This document shows positions 8,351-16,588 of a DNA stretch of 64,000 nt, one piece after another (within the stretch, counting starts at the first letter, position 1; every line of letters begins with the position of its first letter). Position numbers and translations under genes: made by a program. The stretch is from the NCBI GenBank assembly GCA_903899655.1, contig CAIUKF010000013.1, positions 1 through 64,000 on the forward strand. The letters run 5' to 3'. This DNA is from an uncultured bacterium. GTDB lineage: Bacteria > Patescibacteriota > Saccharimonadia > Saccharimonadales > Saccharimonadaceae. The notes beneath the pieces are model-generated. The model was not told the origin of the DNA, did no database searches, and saw nothing but the letters and a program-made list of their open reading frames with translations.

Positions 8351-9329
8351 TAACAGCAAACTCCCTTGATTGATATAACTTCATTTTACTAATATTTGAC
8401 CCAAATTTCTTTTCGAACAATACACCGTTTTCATCAATACATTGCAACAAGGCAGATTTAACACCATGTTTCTTCAAAAAGGCTGGTGCTTTTTTTGAAC
8501 CCAAAATAATTGCGCATGACGCCAAAACATCAGCCCGTGTTACCGTATCAGCACAAACTGTCGCCATTTTGATATCTGATTTAGCTGGTTTTAATGTCGC
8601 TGGGTCAATAATATGATGCCAATCGCCATCATCATATTGATTTACTCGTTTCATTGCACCTGATGTTGCAATCGCAAAATTATTGGTTGGACAATTTATA
8701 ATCCAGTCAGTCGTAAAATTCAAATTATTAGCATTTTGAATGTCTAGCGTAATATTATTGCCATTTTCGTCCATTCCAAATGTCGAAATATCACCACCAA
8801 ACGACAACCAATAGCCTTGAACTGAAAATTTATGTAAAATTTCACCAATTTTATCAGCCAAATATCCTTTGCCAATACCTCCCATATCAATCGCTGTGTT
8901 ATACGGTATTAAAGCCCAATTATCGCCAACTTCTAATTTTTCGACGCCGACTACTCGTCTGTTTGAATAATCAATTTGTTTGTCATTTTCGTATCCAGGC
9001 AGTGCTGACTTTTTATAACCAGCATTTTGTAACGCTGGAGTAACGAATGGGTTATATAAACCACCAGTTTCAATTCCGAATTGTCTTGTGACCATCAATA
9101 GTTCTTTAAACTCCGATGAAATTGGATTTTTTAATCCAGTCGCACGATTAAAAGTCGTCAGTTCACTAGATAATAAAAATCGACTAAATCGCCTTTCAAA
9201 CAAATAAACTTGGCGCCAAAGTGCAACAAATAACTTATCGACTAAATCGTCAGACATATCTGTAACAATCGCCAGCGTTACATCGCTACCTAGTGCTAAT
9301 TTTGTCTGCGAAAGTCGCCTTAATAACAT
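8343..9329 (-). CDS. apbE: FAD:protein FMN transferase (ApbE family)
   Basis: 328 residues with the ApbE core: LTTFNRATG near 60, AIDMGGIGKGYLADKI near 148-163, a central YWLSFGGDISTFG, and TVCADTVTRADVLASC near 260-275 with the metal-binding Asp/Thr. ApbE moves FMN from FAD onto Thr/Ser of target proteins, usually outside the membrane. No export signal is obvious here. It overlaps the FNR-like gene by 10 bases and the haem-protein gene by 8, so it belongs to the redox operon. No classical FMN-binding target motif was found in the neighbouring proteins; the Thr/Ser-rich tails of the operon's first and last products are possible but unproven substrates. Confidence 0.9.
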   Translation of the reverse strand: MLLRRLSQTKLALGSDVTLAIVTDMSDDLVDKLFVALWRQVYLFERRFSRFLLSSELTTFNRATGLKNPISSEFKELLMVTRQFGIETGGLYNPFVTPALQNAGYKKSALPGYENDKQIDYSNRRVVGVEKLEVGDNWALIPYNTAIDMGGIGKGYLADKIGEILHKFSVQGYWLSFGGDISTFGMDENGNNITLDIQNANNLNFTTDWIINCPTNNFAIATSGAMKRVNQYDDGDWHHIIDPATLKPAKSDIKMATVCADTVTRADVLASCAIILGSKKAPAFLKKHGVKSALLQCIDENGVLFEKKFGSNISKMKLYQSREFAVNA

Positions 9330-10465
9330 GTCTTGACCCCACTTCTGGAAGTCGTACAGGTTGGGACATACGGTGCAGGAGTTGGCGTAGGTGTCGGTGT
9401 CACAACAGGTGTTGGTGTAACAACAGGCGTTGTCGTTGGTGTGGTTGTAGTGGTTGTGGTCGTTGAAGTACTAGTACTAGTTGCCGCTTGTGTCGCCGAA
9501 TCAGTCGCAGGTGTCGTAACAGTCAGGGCTGGCAAGCCATTGACTAAATTATCCAGTTCGGACTGGCGACTGTTAGTCGCATAGGTTGAATCAACTAAAT
9601 TTGATGACGTTGACATAGTTTTTATTGGTAAAGCCTCTAATAAATCTTTTACCATGATAACCAAACTTGTCAGTACTACACCGACCGCACCAAGTGCATA
9701 AATATTATTTGGCCAACTGAGTAGTTTACCGGTTTGTTTATGCGGACCCTGACTAAACGCTTCGGTCATAATCTTATCCGCTGGCACGCCTTTGCTACGT
9801 AAAATCTTGACCATGGCGTTCATAAATGGTGGCGGACCACATATAAAGAAGCTTTTATCGCGATAATCGCCTTTAATTAATGCGCTAATAACCTCAGGCG
9901 TTATTCGGCCCGTATTAACATTCGCACCAATCAGTTTATCTGTTTCACCTTCACTAATAACAAAATTTGTCGACAGTGATAACAATCTCTTATCTGATTC
10001 AATAATTTCTTGAAAAAACGGCACATCATTTTGATCGCGGCAACTATAAATTAGATTCATATTATTCGTCAAATTAGCCATATCGGCAAATTTAATCATG
10101 CTAATAAACGGCGCGATACCAATACCACCAGCAATCATTACGACATTACGGTCTCGAATTGTATCAAACACAAAACCGCCGAATGGCCCACGAACATTAA
10201 CCTTGTCACCTGCCTTCAAATCTAATAATGCTTTCGTAAAACGACCCTTCAAACGAATACTAAACTGCAAGATACCTTGATCGGTTGGTGAATTTGCAAT
10301 CGAAAAACAGCGGGATGGCGTTGGGCGACCATTGTGTTCAAAACTAATGGCCGCATATTGGCCAGGTTGAAACGAAAATGACTTTTTTGACGGATAACGC
10401 TTAAGCGTCAGCAACAAGGTAGTCGCTGTCAATTGCTGATTGCTATAGACATAATACTTATACAT
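9320..10465 (-). CDS. FNR-like FAD/NAD(P)H oxidoreductase with C-terminal membrane anchor and Thr/Pro tail
   Basis: 381 residues. Residues 1-100 form the FAD-binding barrel (RCFSIANSP, the R-x-Y/F-S motif), 100-235 the NAD(P)-binding domain (VMIAGGIGIAPFISM and FFICGPPPFM). A transmembrane helix follows (about 250-272), then a low-complexity tail of Thr, Pro and Val ending in TTSRSGVKTCY. The catalytic part would be cytoplasmic and the tail outside. As first gene of the operon it likely feeds electrons from NAD(P)H toward the haem protein. The Thr/Pro tail is unusual for the family and could be a wall spacer or a modified segment; this is inference. Confidence 0.82.
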   Translation of the reverse strand: MYKYYVYSNQQLTATTLLLTLKRYPSKKSFSFQPGQYAAISFEHNGRPTPSRCFSIANSPTDQGILQFSIRLKGRFTKALLDLKAGDKVNVRGPFGGFVFDTIRDRNVVMIAGGIGIAPFISMIKFADMANLTNNMNLIYSCRDQNDVPFFQEIIESDKRLLSLSTNFVISEGETDKLIGANVNTGRITPEVISALIKGDYRDKSFFICGPPPFMNAMVKILRSKGVPADKIMTEAFSQGPHKQTGKLLSWPNNIYALGAVGVVLTSLVIMVKDLLEALPIKTMSTSSNLVDSTYATNSRQSELDNLVNGLPALTVTTPATDSATQAATSTSTSTTTTTTTTPTTTPVVTPTPVVTPTPTPTPAPYVPTCTTSRSGVKTCY

Positions 10466-10527
10466 AAATTCTTTAATAAATTATATCATCAAATAACTGA
10501 CAAAAAGCTTAATAATTTTGAAAGTGG

Positions 10528-10560
10528 TATAATATAAGTACTAATTAAGGAGGACCACCT
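10528..10560 (+). promoter_or_regulatory. TATAAT box and strong Shine-Dalgarno fixing a GTG start
   Basis: TATAAT at 10528-10533 and AAGGAGG at about 10547-10553 precede the GTG at 10561. The strong ribosome site supports the GTG start. Confidence 0.55.
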
Positions 10561-11055
10561 GTGGAAACTTCAAACACTCAACCAGAAGTCGTCGAAACAA
10601 ACGATAATCAGGATAAAGTCGTCAAAAAAACTAAGCAAAAATGGAGCCTCAAAAAGAAGCTTACGGTCATCATCGGCACTATCGTCGTCTTAATTATTGC
10701 ACTTGTTTTAATCGCTAACACCGCGACCAGTGCGCCGCTCAAGGTCAGTGATGAGTTATTAACTGACATTCAAGCCGGTAATGCCACCGCCGCTTACAAT
10801 TTACTGGCTGATGACACAAAAGCTAGTGTAACTTCAGACGATATGAAAGCAACTGTCGACCAAATTAGCCCAATATTAACAGGTAAACCATCTGTTCAAA
10901 GTAAAGAAGTTAGCGCCGAATCAGGCAAAAATACTACCGCCAAAATCGTTTACGAGATCGCCGGCAGTGATAAACTGACTTACACCGTAACTGTCAATCT
11001 AGTTCAAAAGAATGACGCCTGGAAAGTATCCGATTTTACCAGCGATAAGAAATAA
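10561..11055 (+). CDS. Single-pass membrane protein with DUF4878-like extracytoplasmic domain
   Basis: 164 residues from a GTG start with AAGGAGG upstream. An acidic then basic cytoplasmic segment is followed by a helix (about 40-62) and an outside domain starting KVSDELLTDIQAGNATAAYN, with the pattern of small NTF2-like/DUF4878 lipoprotein domains (an A-A-Y-x-L helix, then strands ending AWKVSDFTSD). Function unknown; the fold assignment is tentative. Its 3' end converges on tsaC. Confidence 0.6.
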   Translation: METSNTQPEVVETNDNQDKVVKKTKQKWSLKKKLTVIIGTIVVLIIALVLIANTATSAPLKVSDELLTDIQAGNATAAYNLLADDTKASVTSDDMKATVDQISPILTGKPSVQSKEVSAESGKNTTAKIVYEIAGSDKLTYTVTVNLVQKNDAWKVSDFTSDKK

Positions 11056-11067
11056 TAGTAAACCGCT

Positions 11068-11634
11068 TTAATCTAATTTAAATACTGCCGCACCCTGACG
11101 CAATAATTCAATTTTACCGTCAGATAACTTTAGAATTGTCGACGACAATCTGTCAGACAAATCACCACCGTCAACATAAAAATCAACTTTATCACCAAAG
11201 TATATTTTGGCTTCATCGATTGTATTTGCAACTGGTTTACCTGGATCGTTGGCACTAGAAGTTAATAGCGGGCCAGTCACTTCTAGTAATTTTACTAATT
11301 CCCTGTCGGCTACAACTCTAAAAGCTAAACTTCCAACACCTTGATCTAAATATTCTAAATCATCACCAACCGGTAAAACGATACTGATTGGATTTGGCCA
11401 TAAATGCTTCACAATTTCAATATATTTTTCATTAACACCTAAATCAATTAGTTGTTGAGTGCTAGACGCAATTATCGTACCAGGCTTTTTATCACGATTT
11501 TTCAGTCGATATAACCTAGCAACGGCATCACGATTAGCAACCGTTGTGACCACACCATAAACAGTATCAGTCGGTACTACTCCAACTCCGCCATGCGTCA
11601 GCAAACTTATGATATCTGAATTATATTTTGTCAT
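11068..11634 (-). CDS. tsaC: L-threonylcarbamoyladenylate synthase (Sua5/YciO/YrdC)
   Basis: 188 residues covering the YrdC domain: GGVGVVPTDTVYGVV at the N-terminus, LYRLKNRDKKPGT near 40-52, and PLLTSSANDPGKPV near 122-135, the ATP/threonine-binding signature. It makes threonylcarbamoyl-AMP for the t6A37 modification of ANN-decoding tRNAs in the cytoplasm. Length fits the short TsaC form without the Sua5 C-terminal domain. The partner enzymes TsaB/D/E are not in this window. Confidence 0.9.
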   Translation of the reverse strand: MTKYNSDIISLLTHGGVGVVPTDTVYGVVTTVANRDAVARLYRLKNRDKKPGTIIASSTQQLIDLGVNEKYIEIVKHLWPNPISIVLPVGDDLEYLDQGVGSLAFRVVADRELVKLLEVTGPLLTSSANDPGKPVANTIDEAKIYFGDKVDFYVDGGDLSDRLSSTILKLSDGKIELLRQGAAVFKLD

Positions 11635-11765
11635 CTATTTTAGTTTACTATAATTTATAAACTTAGCTTATTTCAACATACAACTTTTCCAAGTTATATA
11701 TTGTATAAAACCACAAATCAGATTATTTGATGACAACATATCGAATTTCAATCACAACACCCAGT

Positions 11766-11795
11766 CATAGAGAGGCGCTCGCGCACCTCTCTATG
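11766..11795 (-). terminator. Perfect hairpin downstream of the secreted Cys-containing protein
   Basis: CATAGAGAGG pairs with CCTCTCTATG around a GC-rich loop, just after the stop at 11819 in minus orientation. There is no clear T-run, so it may be an RNA-stabilising hairpin rather than a classical terminator. Confidence 0.45.
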
Positions 11796-11818
11796 TAACT
11801 GATAAAAAAACCATAGCC

Positions 11819-12520
11819 CTACCATCTTCCTGCCTCGTAATAGCGTACTAGCGGCTTGAAGTAATACCTTAGGTCGTAACCAAACATGTATGGCTTCGTG
11901 AAAGACGGTTTCGGTCGTTCTTTGTTACTCCCAGCGTAATCGTAACAAATACCTCCATTTTGCTTTCCGGGGGTCTTCGAATGATTACTTGGGTGATCTT
12001 TCTGACATACTCCTTTTTTATTACAACGTGTCAGAACCTCACAAACAGTTAAACCGTCTTTTTGAGAACCATCTGGCGCAGGACCACCGTTCATCTTGGT
12101 AAAGTATGCGTTATCCGTAGCATTAAATGCTGCGTACGGAACGCCATTGACCCACCTTACACCAAAATAAGGATTTGCATACTTCCCAGCTGATTGCTGA
12201 GGAGCGACAACCACAGGTGTCTTAACGACAGGTTTTGGTTTTGCTTCATCAACTGGTACTACAACAGGTTCAACCTGTTGCTGCTCTGACAATTGGATAG
12301 TCGTCAATGGGACCTCTGGGCCGTTATTCACAACCTCCACAGGAACCTGCGACTGTTGTACTGTGATATTCACTAGTCTTGCCTCAGCTTGAGCCTTCGA
12401 TTTATCAGAATGATTTTTCATCACTCCAATTATTGTCGCTAAGCCGATAACGACCAGCACACCGACTAACGCAATCCAATACTTTTGCGCCCGGCAAAAG
12501 GCACTGATTTTTTCCCTCAT
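11819..12520 (-). CDS. Exported or membrane-anchored protein of unknown function
   Basis: 233 residues from the ATG at 12520 (MREKISAF); a longer frame to 12556 has a poorer start. One helix at about 15-33 is followed by a Pro/Val/Lys-rich linker and a C-terminal domain from residue 115 (KYANPYFGVRWVNGVPYAAF) with four cysteines (CEVLTRCNKKGVC and GGICYDY) that could form disulfides outside the cell. The final segment is rich in Tyr and Arg. No family recognised. A surface role is likely from the layout. Confidence 0.6.
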   Translation of the reverse strand: MREKISAFCRAQKYWIALVGVLVVIGLATIIGVMKNHSDKSKAQAEARLVNITVQQSQVPVEVVNNGPEVPLTTIQLSEQQQVEPVVVPVDEAKPKPVVKTPVVVAPQQSAGKYANPYFGVRWVNGVPYAAFNATDNAYFTKMNGGPAPDGSQKDGLTVCEVLTRCNKKGVCQKDHPSNHSKTPGKQNGGICYDYAGSNKERPKPSFTKPYMFGYDLRYYFKPLVRYYEAGRW

Positions 12521-12756
12521 AACAATTTGTTTTATTGAATATGATACGAATATCACAAACCAACAAAAATAATTAAGAACGAATTAAAAAAACATCGGCA
12601 TCGACCAAACCGTTGAACAAATTAGAAATTAATCGATATGTTGTTCAAATAATCTGATTTGTAAATGGGCCTCTGTTGTCATAGCCCAATCGCTAATAAC
12701 AACCGATACCAACATTGTGCCATAAAAGTGTTTATAAGTCAATAATGTTTGTTGGT
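12521..12756. other. AT-rich spacer with no recognised gene
   Basis: Between two minus-strand genes. A short open frame here overlaps the end of the upstream membrane protein in another frame and has no family resemblance. Nothing else seen. Confidence 0.5.
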
Positions 12757-13196
12757 TTAATATACAATGTTTGAAATAATAGATAATAACAAGCCAAACA
12801 ATATCAACCCAGATGCAATCAACGAAGCATGCCAAGGTGTATTTACAACTGATTTTTTATACAACGAATAATTATTGACGAACAGTCCAAAGCAAAATAC
12901 CAATGCTACCATTGGAGTCAAATATGTACCAATAAAACTAGACGCAAACAGGTTGACTATCGGAAAAACCGTCAGTAAAATCGCCGTCATCAAAAATCCA
13001 AGTCCTGTCAACCGCATCAAAAAAATAATCACATATTGCATCGACCGATCAACTTGCTCCCAAGTCTTTTTCGTAACATCTTTATGAAAACCCAAATATT
13101 CCTTGGCAAATAAAAGTTATTAGCCGCCATCTTAAAACTTATCATACCTACTGCTAGATACAGTGCAATCGAAATCAAATCTAAAATTATTCTCAT
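12757..13196 (-). pseudogene. Small multi-pass membrane protein with an apparent frameshift
   Basis: Two frames together make one plausible protein. From the ATG at 13194-13196 (preceded by TAGAAT 6 bases upstream) the frame reads MRIILDLISIALYLAVG and on to NNFYLPRNIWVF. Near 13085-13100 the second frame takes over with GFHKDVTKKTWEQVD and three more helices to the stop at 12757. The junction lies in a GGGTTTT run, so a one-base indel in the genome or an assembly error would explain it. About 145 residues if repaired; family unknown. If only the second frame is used, it must start at a TTG with no ribosome site. Confidence 0.55.
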
Positions 13197-13342
13197 ATAT
13201 CAATTCTATCATGCTGCTTTTTAAAAGGACGGACCTTCTAAAATGAAATAGTGTTTTATAATATATATTTTACCGTCACTCTTGAGCTGAAAGTGAAATT
13301 AGTGTACAATCTGTACTGCTAATAAGGCGTCTTTTAGCATAT

Positions 13343-13371
13343 TGGGATGTCGCCAAGTGTAAGTGCACTGG
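13343..13371 (+). repeat. Truncated 5' copy of tRNA-Gln
   Basis: TGGGATGTCGCCAAGTG matches the first 17 bases of the intact tRNA-Gln at 13684. It is followed by a hairpin (GTTTTATTCTGAAACAGAAT...) and, near 13415-13435, by an inverted copy of the tRNA anticodon arm (GGTACCAGTACCAAAAACC). Not a functional tRNA. Confidence 0.7.
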
Positions 13372-13474
13372 CCGTTTTATTCTGAAACAGAATAAAACAA
13401 AATATACTATAGGTACCAGTACCAAAAACCTGTAGTCGCACATTTTATCAAAATACAATCACCACAATAAATAT

Positions 13475-13617
13475 TGGGATGTCGCCAAGTGGTAAGGTGA
13501 GGACTGCCAGTGGCAGTTCGCAAGGCCGGAAACTGATTGTAGGCTATGCCTACAGTAAGTTGAGGCGGGGTCGCAGAAAATTTAGAATAAATTTTACTGT
13601 GACATGGTTTTTGGTAC
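13475..13617 (+). repeat. tRNA-Gln 5' copy split by palindromic element A
   Basis: Bases 1-22 of tRNA-Gln (13475-13496), then element A (about 13497-13603), then an anticodon-arm piece ATGGTTTTTGGTAC. Element A has the family plan: GTGAG, a perfect hairpin around CTGCCAGTGGCAG, CGCAAGG, a variable hairpin with core GTAGGCTATGCCTAC, TGAGGCGGGGTCGC, an AT-rich hairpin, and CTGTGAC. The break lies between the D-arm and the anticodon arm. Confidence 0.7.
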
Positions 13618-13683
13618 AATAAACAAGTGCCAATTACCGATAAGTAAATAGTACCTAGATAATTAGCAGTTAACAATATATAT

Positions 13684-13758
13684 TGGGATGTCGCCAAGTG
13701 GTAAGGCACTGGTTTTTGGTACCAGCATTCGGGGGTTCAAATCCCTCCATCCCAGCCA
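13684..13758 (+). tRNA. tRNA-Gln (anticodon TTG)
   Basis: Complete cloverleaf: acceptor TGGGATG/CATCCCA, D-arm GCCAAGTGGTAAGGC, anticodon stem CTGGT/ACCAG with loop TTTTGGT, T-arm GGGGG-TTCAAAT-CCCTC, discriminator G and encoded CCA. It is the only intact member of three tandem copies here. Confidence 0.95.
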
Positions 13759-13796
13759 AATTAAAAACGGACCCGCGTGGTCTGTTTTTAATTTGT
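13756..13796 (+). terminator. Terminator of tRNA-Gln whose stem starts at the CCA
   Basis: AATTAAAAACGGACC pairs with GGTCTGTTTTTAATT directly after the tRNA, and the pairing can extend into the encoded CCA. Confidence 0.75.
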
Positions 13797-13956
13797 CCGG
13801 ACTGGAGTGACTTGAGGCCCCGAATGGAACATTCGGGGGTGAGCAGTGCAAGTCTGCACTGCGCAAAGGCCTTAAAGCCTGGATGACGAACGTCACCGAC
13901 TGAGGCGAGGCCGCGGAAATTTGCAAAGCAAATTATCTGTGACCAAATCCCTCCAT
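13794..13956 (+). repeat. Inverted plus split 3' copies of tRNA-Gln with palindromic element B
   Basis: Order: an inverted degenerate copy of the tRNA 3' half (about 13794-13826, ending CCCCGAATG), a direct T-arm left half (CATTCGGGGG), element B (about 13838-13944), and the right half AAATCCCTCCAT. Element B keeps the plan, but its first stem is GCAGTGCA/TGCACTGC instead of CTGCCA/TGGCAG, so pairing is preserved with different bases. The third hairpin is AATTTGCAAAGCAAATT and the end is CTGTGACC. The break is in the T-loop. Confidence 0.7.
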
Positions 13957-14020
13957 AGTATGTCGTCATAATATGCATTCAAAGAAACTGACACAAAATA
14001 ACACCTATAGAGGACTGTCC

Positions 14021-15187
14021 AGGTTAAGTTTCAAAAAGTGTGCTATTTTATCGTCATTTTTTCAGTATTTGTTTCGTCAATTGCTTGTCTGTTTGGCCTT
14101 GCCTGTGGGCTAAAGACCAGGCAATTAAATTCTTTCGTTTTTCTAGATTTAGACCTCGATGCCTTCTAGTTAATTCACGCAGTACGCCATTGACTGACTC
14201 AATTAAGTTTGACGTTCTAGGCACGCTTGAGTTATCTAGGTATGTAAATATTTCATCTCTTATGTATGAGTTATTTATGACCGAAAAAGCAGAAAGATAT
14301 TCTCTTGGAATGCGTCGAGAGTTCTCGTACGTATCCGTCTTTGAACTCATGGATGTAATAGCGACTTCATATCTTTTTAAATAATCCTGCCACCGTCGCT
14401 CCCACAATAGCCTTTTAGTTGCATCATCTACACTAAACAACGATGCGACTAATCTTTTTAACTCCTTGGCTATCTCTGTTTTTGGTGAAATGCTCAGATC
14501 TTTATTCATGTTGCCCATGAAGTGAGCTAGGCAGCGCTGTTGTTTCGTATTGGGCCAGTATCTTGAACAGGCGTTGGTTATACCGGGGTGCCCGTCACTG
14601 ACAAGATAGTCTGGCCTAAACTTATGTGATTTCATTTCTTTAATGAACTTTTTCCATATGCCCATATTTTCTATGTCATCATAAAATTGCCAATAGATTG
14701 GCTTATGGGTTTCACAATCTATTGCCCATAAAAGAACGCATTTATCCTTTTTGAAGCCATCTTTATGTCGGTTGCGCTTGATGCTTGGGTAGGACAGATA
14801 AAAGCCATCTACGGCAATTATCTTGGCTTTAGTGGCCCTATACAGTGGGGCTGGCCTAACAGCCATTAGTGGTGCAAACTTTCGCCATAACGTCGTCCGG
14901 CTAGATTGATTAATTTCCGACAAAAAACTCTCTAGATATACTTTGGGCTAAGTAATCCTTAAAAAGACTCAACACAACCTTCAAATGTGAGGCTGGTCTT
15001 TTATTTGTTTTGCTCAAATTACAATAAATACACCTGTACCGAACTGTACCTTTTTTAGTAGTTCCATTCTTTCTAAAACAATGATTACATTAGCTAAATC
15101 TAACAGAAATTATTTTTAAAAATAATTATTTACTAAATAACCTCTGTTAAATAGGCTAAAAATAGCACACTTTTTGAAACTTAAGCC
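14021..15187 (-). mobile_element. IS256-like insertion sequence (1167 bp)
   Basis: The ends are near-perfect inverted repeats of about 30 bp sharing TTAAGTTTCAAAAAGTGTGC. A 9-bp direct repeat GGACTGTCC flanks both sides (14012-14020 and 15188-15196), fitting the 8-9-bp duplications of the IS256 family. It contains one transposase gene. The insertion split a palindromic 28-bp sequence that exists intact next door at 15209-15236. Confidence 0.85.
14054..15089 (-). pseudogene. Mutator/IS256-group (IS1249-like) transposase with a frame disruption
   Basis: The catalytic frame (14054-14923) has the DDE pattern: AVDGFYL, VSDGHPGI followed by QRCLAHF, and NLIESVNGVLREL. Upstream, another frame encodes a zinc-ribbon start (CNHCFRKNGTTKKG...YRCIYC) and joins at a T6 run near 14923; removing one T would give REFLSEINQS and one continuous protein. 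Either this copy carries an inactivating +1 frameshift or it relies on slippage at the T-run. No clear start codon precedes the zinc ribbon, which favours decay. Confidence 0.7.
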
Positions 15188-15196
15188 GGACTGTCC

Positions 15197-15236
15197 TCTA
15201 GTAAGTCCCTATAGAGGACTGTCCTCTAGTAAGTCC
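15197..15236 (+). repeat. Tandem 28-bp repeat with palindromic core (IS target)
   Basis: Intact copy at 15209-15236; the other copy is split into 14005-14020 and 15197-15208 by the IS. The core TAGAGGACTGTCCTCTA is a 17-base dyad. It abuts a gene remnant. Confidence 0.65.
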
Positions 15237-15369
15237 ACTTGTTGTTAAAGAGCGTAAATATGCCTATTACAAATACCTTGAGTTAGCTCAAACCAAGAAT
15301 GACTACATGCCATTAGAGTTATTTGTATCAGAATCGATGATGTTTACAAGTAATTTGTTGAATAAGTAA
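15233..15369 (+). pseudogene. C-terminal remnant of a Fic-like protein
   Basis: An open frame without a start reads VVKERKYAYYKYLELAQTKN and ends FVSESMMFTSNLLNK. The helix pattern resembles the C-terminal end of Fic/DOC proteins, but no HPFxxGNG motif is present because that part is missing. The 28-bp repeats and the IS lie where the rest of the gene would be. The family call is tentative. Confidence 0.4.
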
Positions 15370-15410
15370 AAATTTATTACAATTTTGTTGTAAATAACAT
15401 AATGCTAGTG

Positions 15411-15427
15411 CTATACTAAAAGCTATG
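15411..15427 (+). promoter_or_regulatory. -10 box and out-of-frame ATG ahead of the CT tract
   Basis: TATACT at about 15413 is followed by a short spacer and ATG at 15425-15427, the same leaderless arrangement used by many genes here. Reading from this ATG through the present CT tract reaches a stop at 15473-15475. Confidence 0.5.
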
Positions 15428-15434
15428 AAAAAGC

Positions 15435-16520
15435 GTGACTCATTACTCTCTCTCTCTCTCTCTCTCTCTCGATAAGCCAATAACTTTTAATCTTGAAAAT
15501 AACCAAGTTGAAAAGTCACAAAAAATGCATGGTTTTACTATTGTTGAGCTTTTGGTTGTGATTGTAGTTATCGGCATTTTGGCGGCGATTACAATTGTTT
15601 CATATACAGGCATAACCCAAAAAGCTAATTTAGCCGCCATGCAATCAGACTTATCAAGTATCTCTCAACGACTTAAAATGTATTACACTTTGTATAGTTC
15701 TTATCCAACAGCTCTTGATGCTAACAACTGTCCAACTGCACCAACAGCTGATACTAACTACTGTATCAAGCTTACTAGTAACAATACCCTAAGCTACAAT
15801 GGTTCAGCTAGTCAATTCAGTGCCGTTGAAGCTAATAGTGCTGGGACTACCTATTATAAAGTAACTGATAATTCTGCACCTACAGCTACGACTAGCTTGG
15901 ATAGTGGATTGGTAGCGTATTACAATTTCAATAATGACACTGGTACTACGGCAGTTGATTCCAGCGGAAATGGATATAACGGTACTATATCAGCCGCAGC
16001 AACTCACATTAGCGATGGGCTAGGACAAGGTATTGATTTTAATGCTAATGATGCGTATGTTTTGCTCCCTGTTATACAAAGTTTTACGAATAACCTACAA
16101 GGATCCTGTTCGTTTTGGTTTAAATCAACTTCAAATCAATCGCCAAATAAAAACATTTTTGCATTTGCATCTAGTAGGCTTGATATCAATTTCGCAACTA
16201 GTACTAAGCAAATATTTGTTTGGTTTTGGGATTCAGCCGGCAATAATCATAACGTGTGGATATCTCCAGACGCAAGTTATATTAACGGCAGTTGGCATCA
16301 AATCGTGGTAAGTAAATCATCCACGAGAATTAATGTGTATTTAGATAATGTTAACGTGGGCGGTTATGATACTGTACTAAAAACAAATAACGATGGCACC
16401 ATCAGTGTCATAGGTAATGGTGGTGACGGTTTTAGGGGAAGTTTTGATGATTTACGAGTATATAATCGTGGACTATCTACTGCCGAAGTTAATGCATTGT
16501 ATGCTGCTGGCACACCATAA
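15435..16520 (+). CDS. Prepilin-like protein with LamG (concanavalin-type) domain, start possibly phase-variable
   Basis: The frame open from 15435 encodes 361 residues. A class III prepilin signal sits at HGFTIVELLVVIVVIGILAA, with predicted cleavage between Gly and Phe near residue 33 and the usual Glu at +5. A pilin-like helix follows, then from residue 155 a LamG/concanavalin-like domain (GLVAYYNFNNDTGTTAVDSSG; DDLRVYNRGLSTAEVNALY). Likely a minor pilin or pseudopilin with a glycan- or protein-binding head. The best upstream ATG (15425) is one frame off because of a (CT)12 tract; one more CT unit would fuse it in frame. An internal ATG at 15525 could also start a short-leader prepilin. 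The gene at 31934 has the same design. Confidence 0.75.
   Translation: MTHYSLSLSLSLDKPITFNLENNQVEKSQKMHGFTIVELLVVIVVIGILAAITIVSYTGITQKANLAAMQSDLSSISQRLKMYYTLYSSYPTALDANNCPTAPTADTNYCIKLTSNNTLSYNGSASQFSAVEANSAGTTYYKVTDNSAPTATTSLDSGLVAYYNFNNDTGTTAVDSSGNGYNGTISAAATHISDGLGQGIDFNANDAYVLLPVIQSFTNNLQGSCSFWFKSTSNQSPNKNIFAFASSRLDINFATSTKQIFVWFWDSAGNNHNVWISPDASYINGSWHQIVVSKSSTRINVYLDNVNVGGYDTVLKTNNDGTISVIGNGGDGFRGSFDDLRVYNRGLSTAEVNALYAAGTP
15446..15470 (+). repeat. (CT)12 dinucleotide tract inside the 5' coding region
   Basis: 25 bases of alternating CT/TC, starting 7 codons after the leaderless ATG. In the current length the ATG frame is closed. A change of +1 or -2 units restores the pilin frame. Confidence 0.9.
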
Positions 16521-16588
16521 TTGAGCAGTTTTTAGTCTTACCCAGGACTACTTGATTGCTAATCGAGATTCTTTTCAATCACCTAAAC

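Noticed and set aside
9333-9584. Plus-strand open frame rich in Val and Gly
   Set aside because: It is the complement of the Thr/Pro-repeat tail of the FNR-like gene; low-complexity shadow.
12629-12835. Small minus-strand open frame next to the frameshifted membrane gene
   Set aside because: It overlaps that gene in another frame, has no ribosome site and no family features.
13475-13617. The split tRNA copies might be intron-containing functional tRNAs
   Set aside because: Only about half of each tRNA is present and the distal parts are degenerate or missing; removing the element does not restore a full cloverleaf, and an intact tRNA of the same type lies next to each junction-split copy.
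13797-13956. Palindromic elements as small group I introns
   Set aside because: They are about 80-125 bases long and I could not find the P-Q-R-S core; the conserved CGCAAGG and GGGGTCGCG do not fit it.
14054-14923. IS1595/ISXO2-type transposase
   Set aside because: The zinc ribbon is compatible, but D-G-H-P-G-I, Q-R-C-x-A-H-F and N-L-I-E-S-x-N motifs, with a 9-bp duplication, fit the IS256/IS1249 group better.
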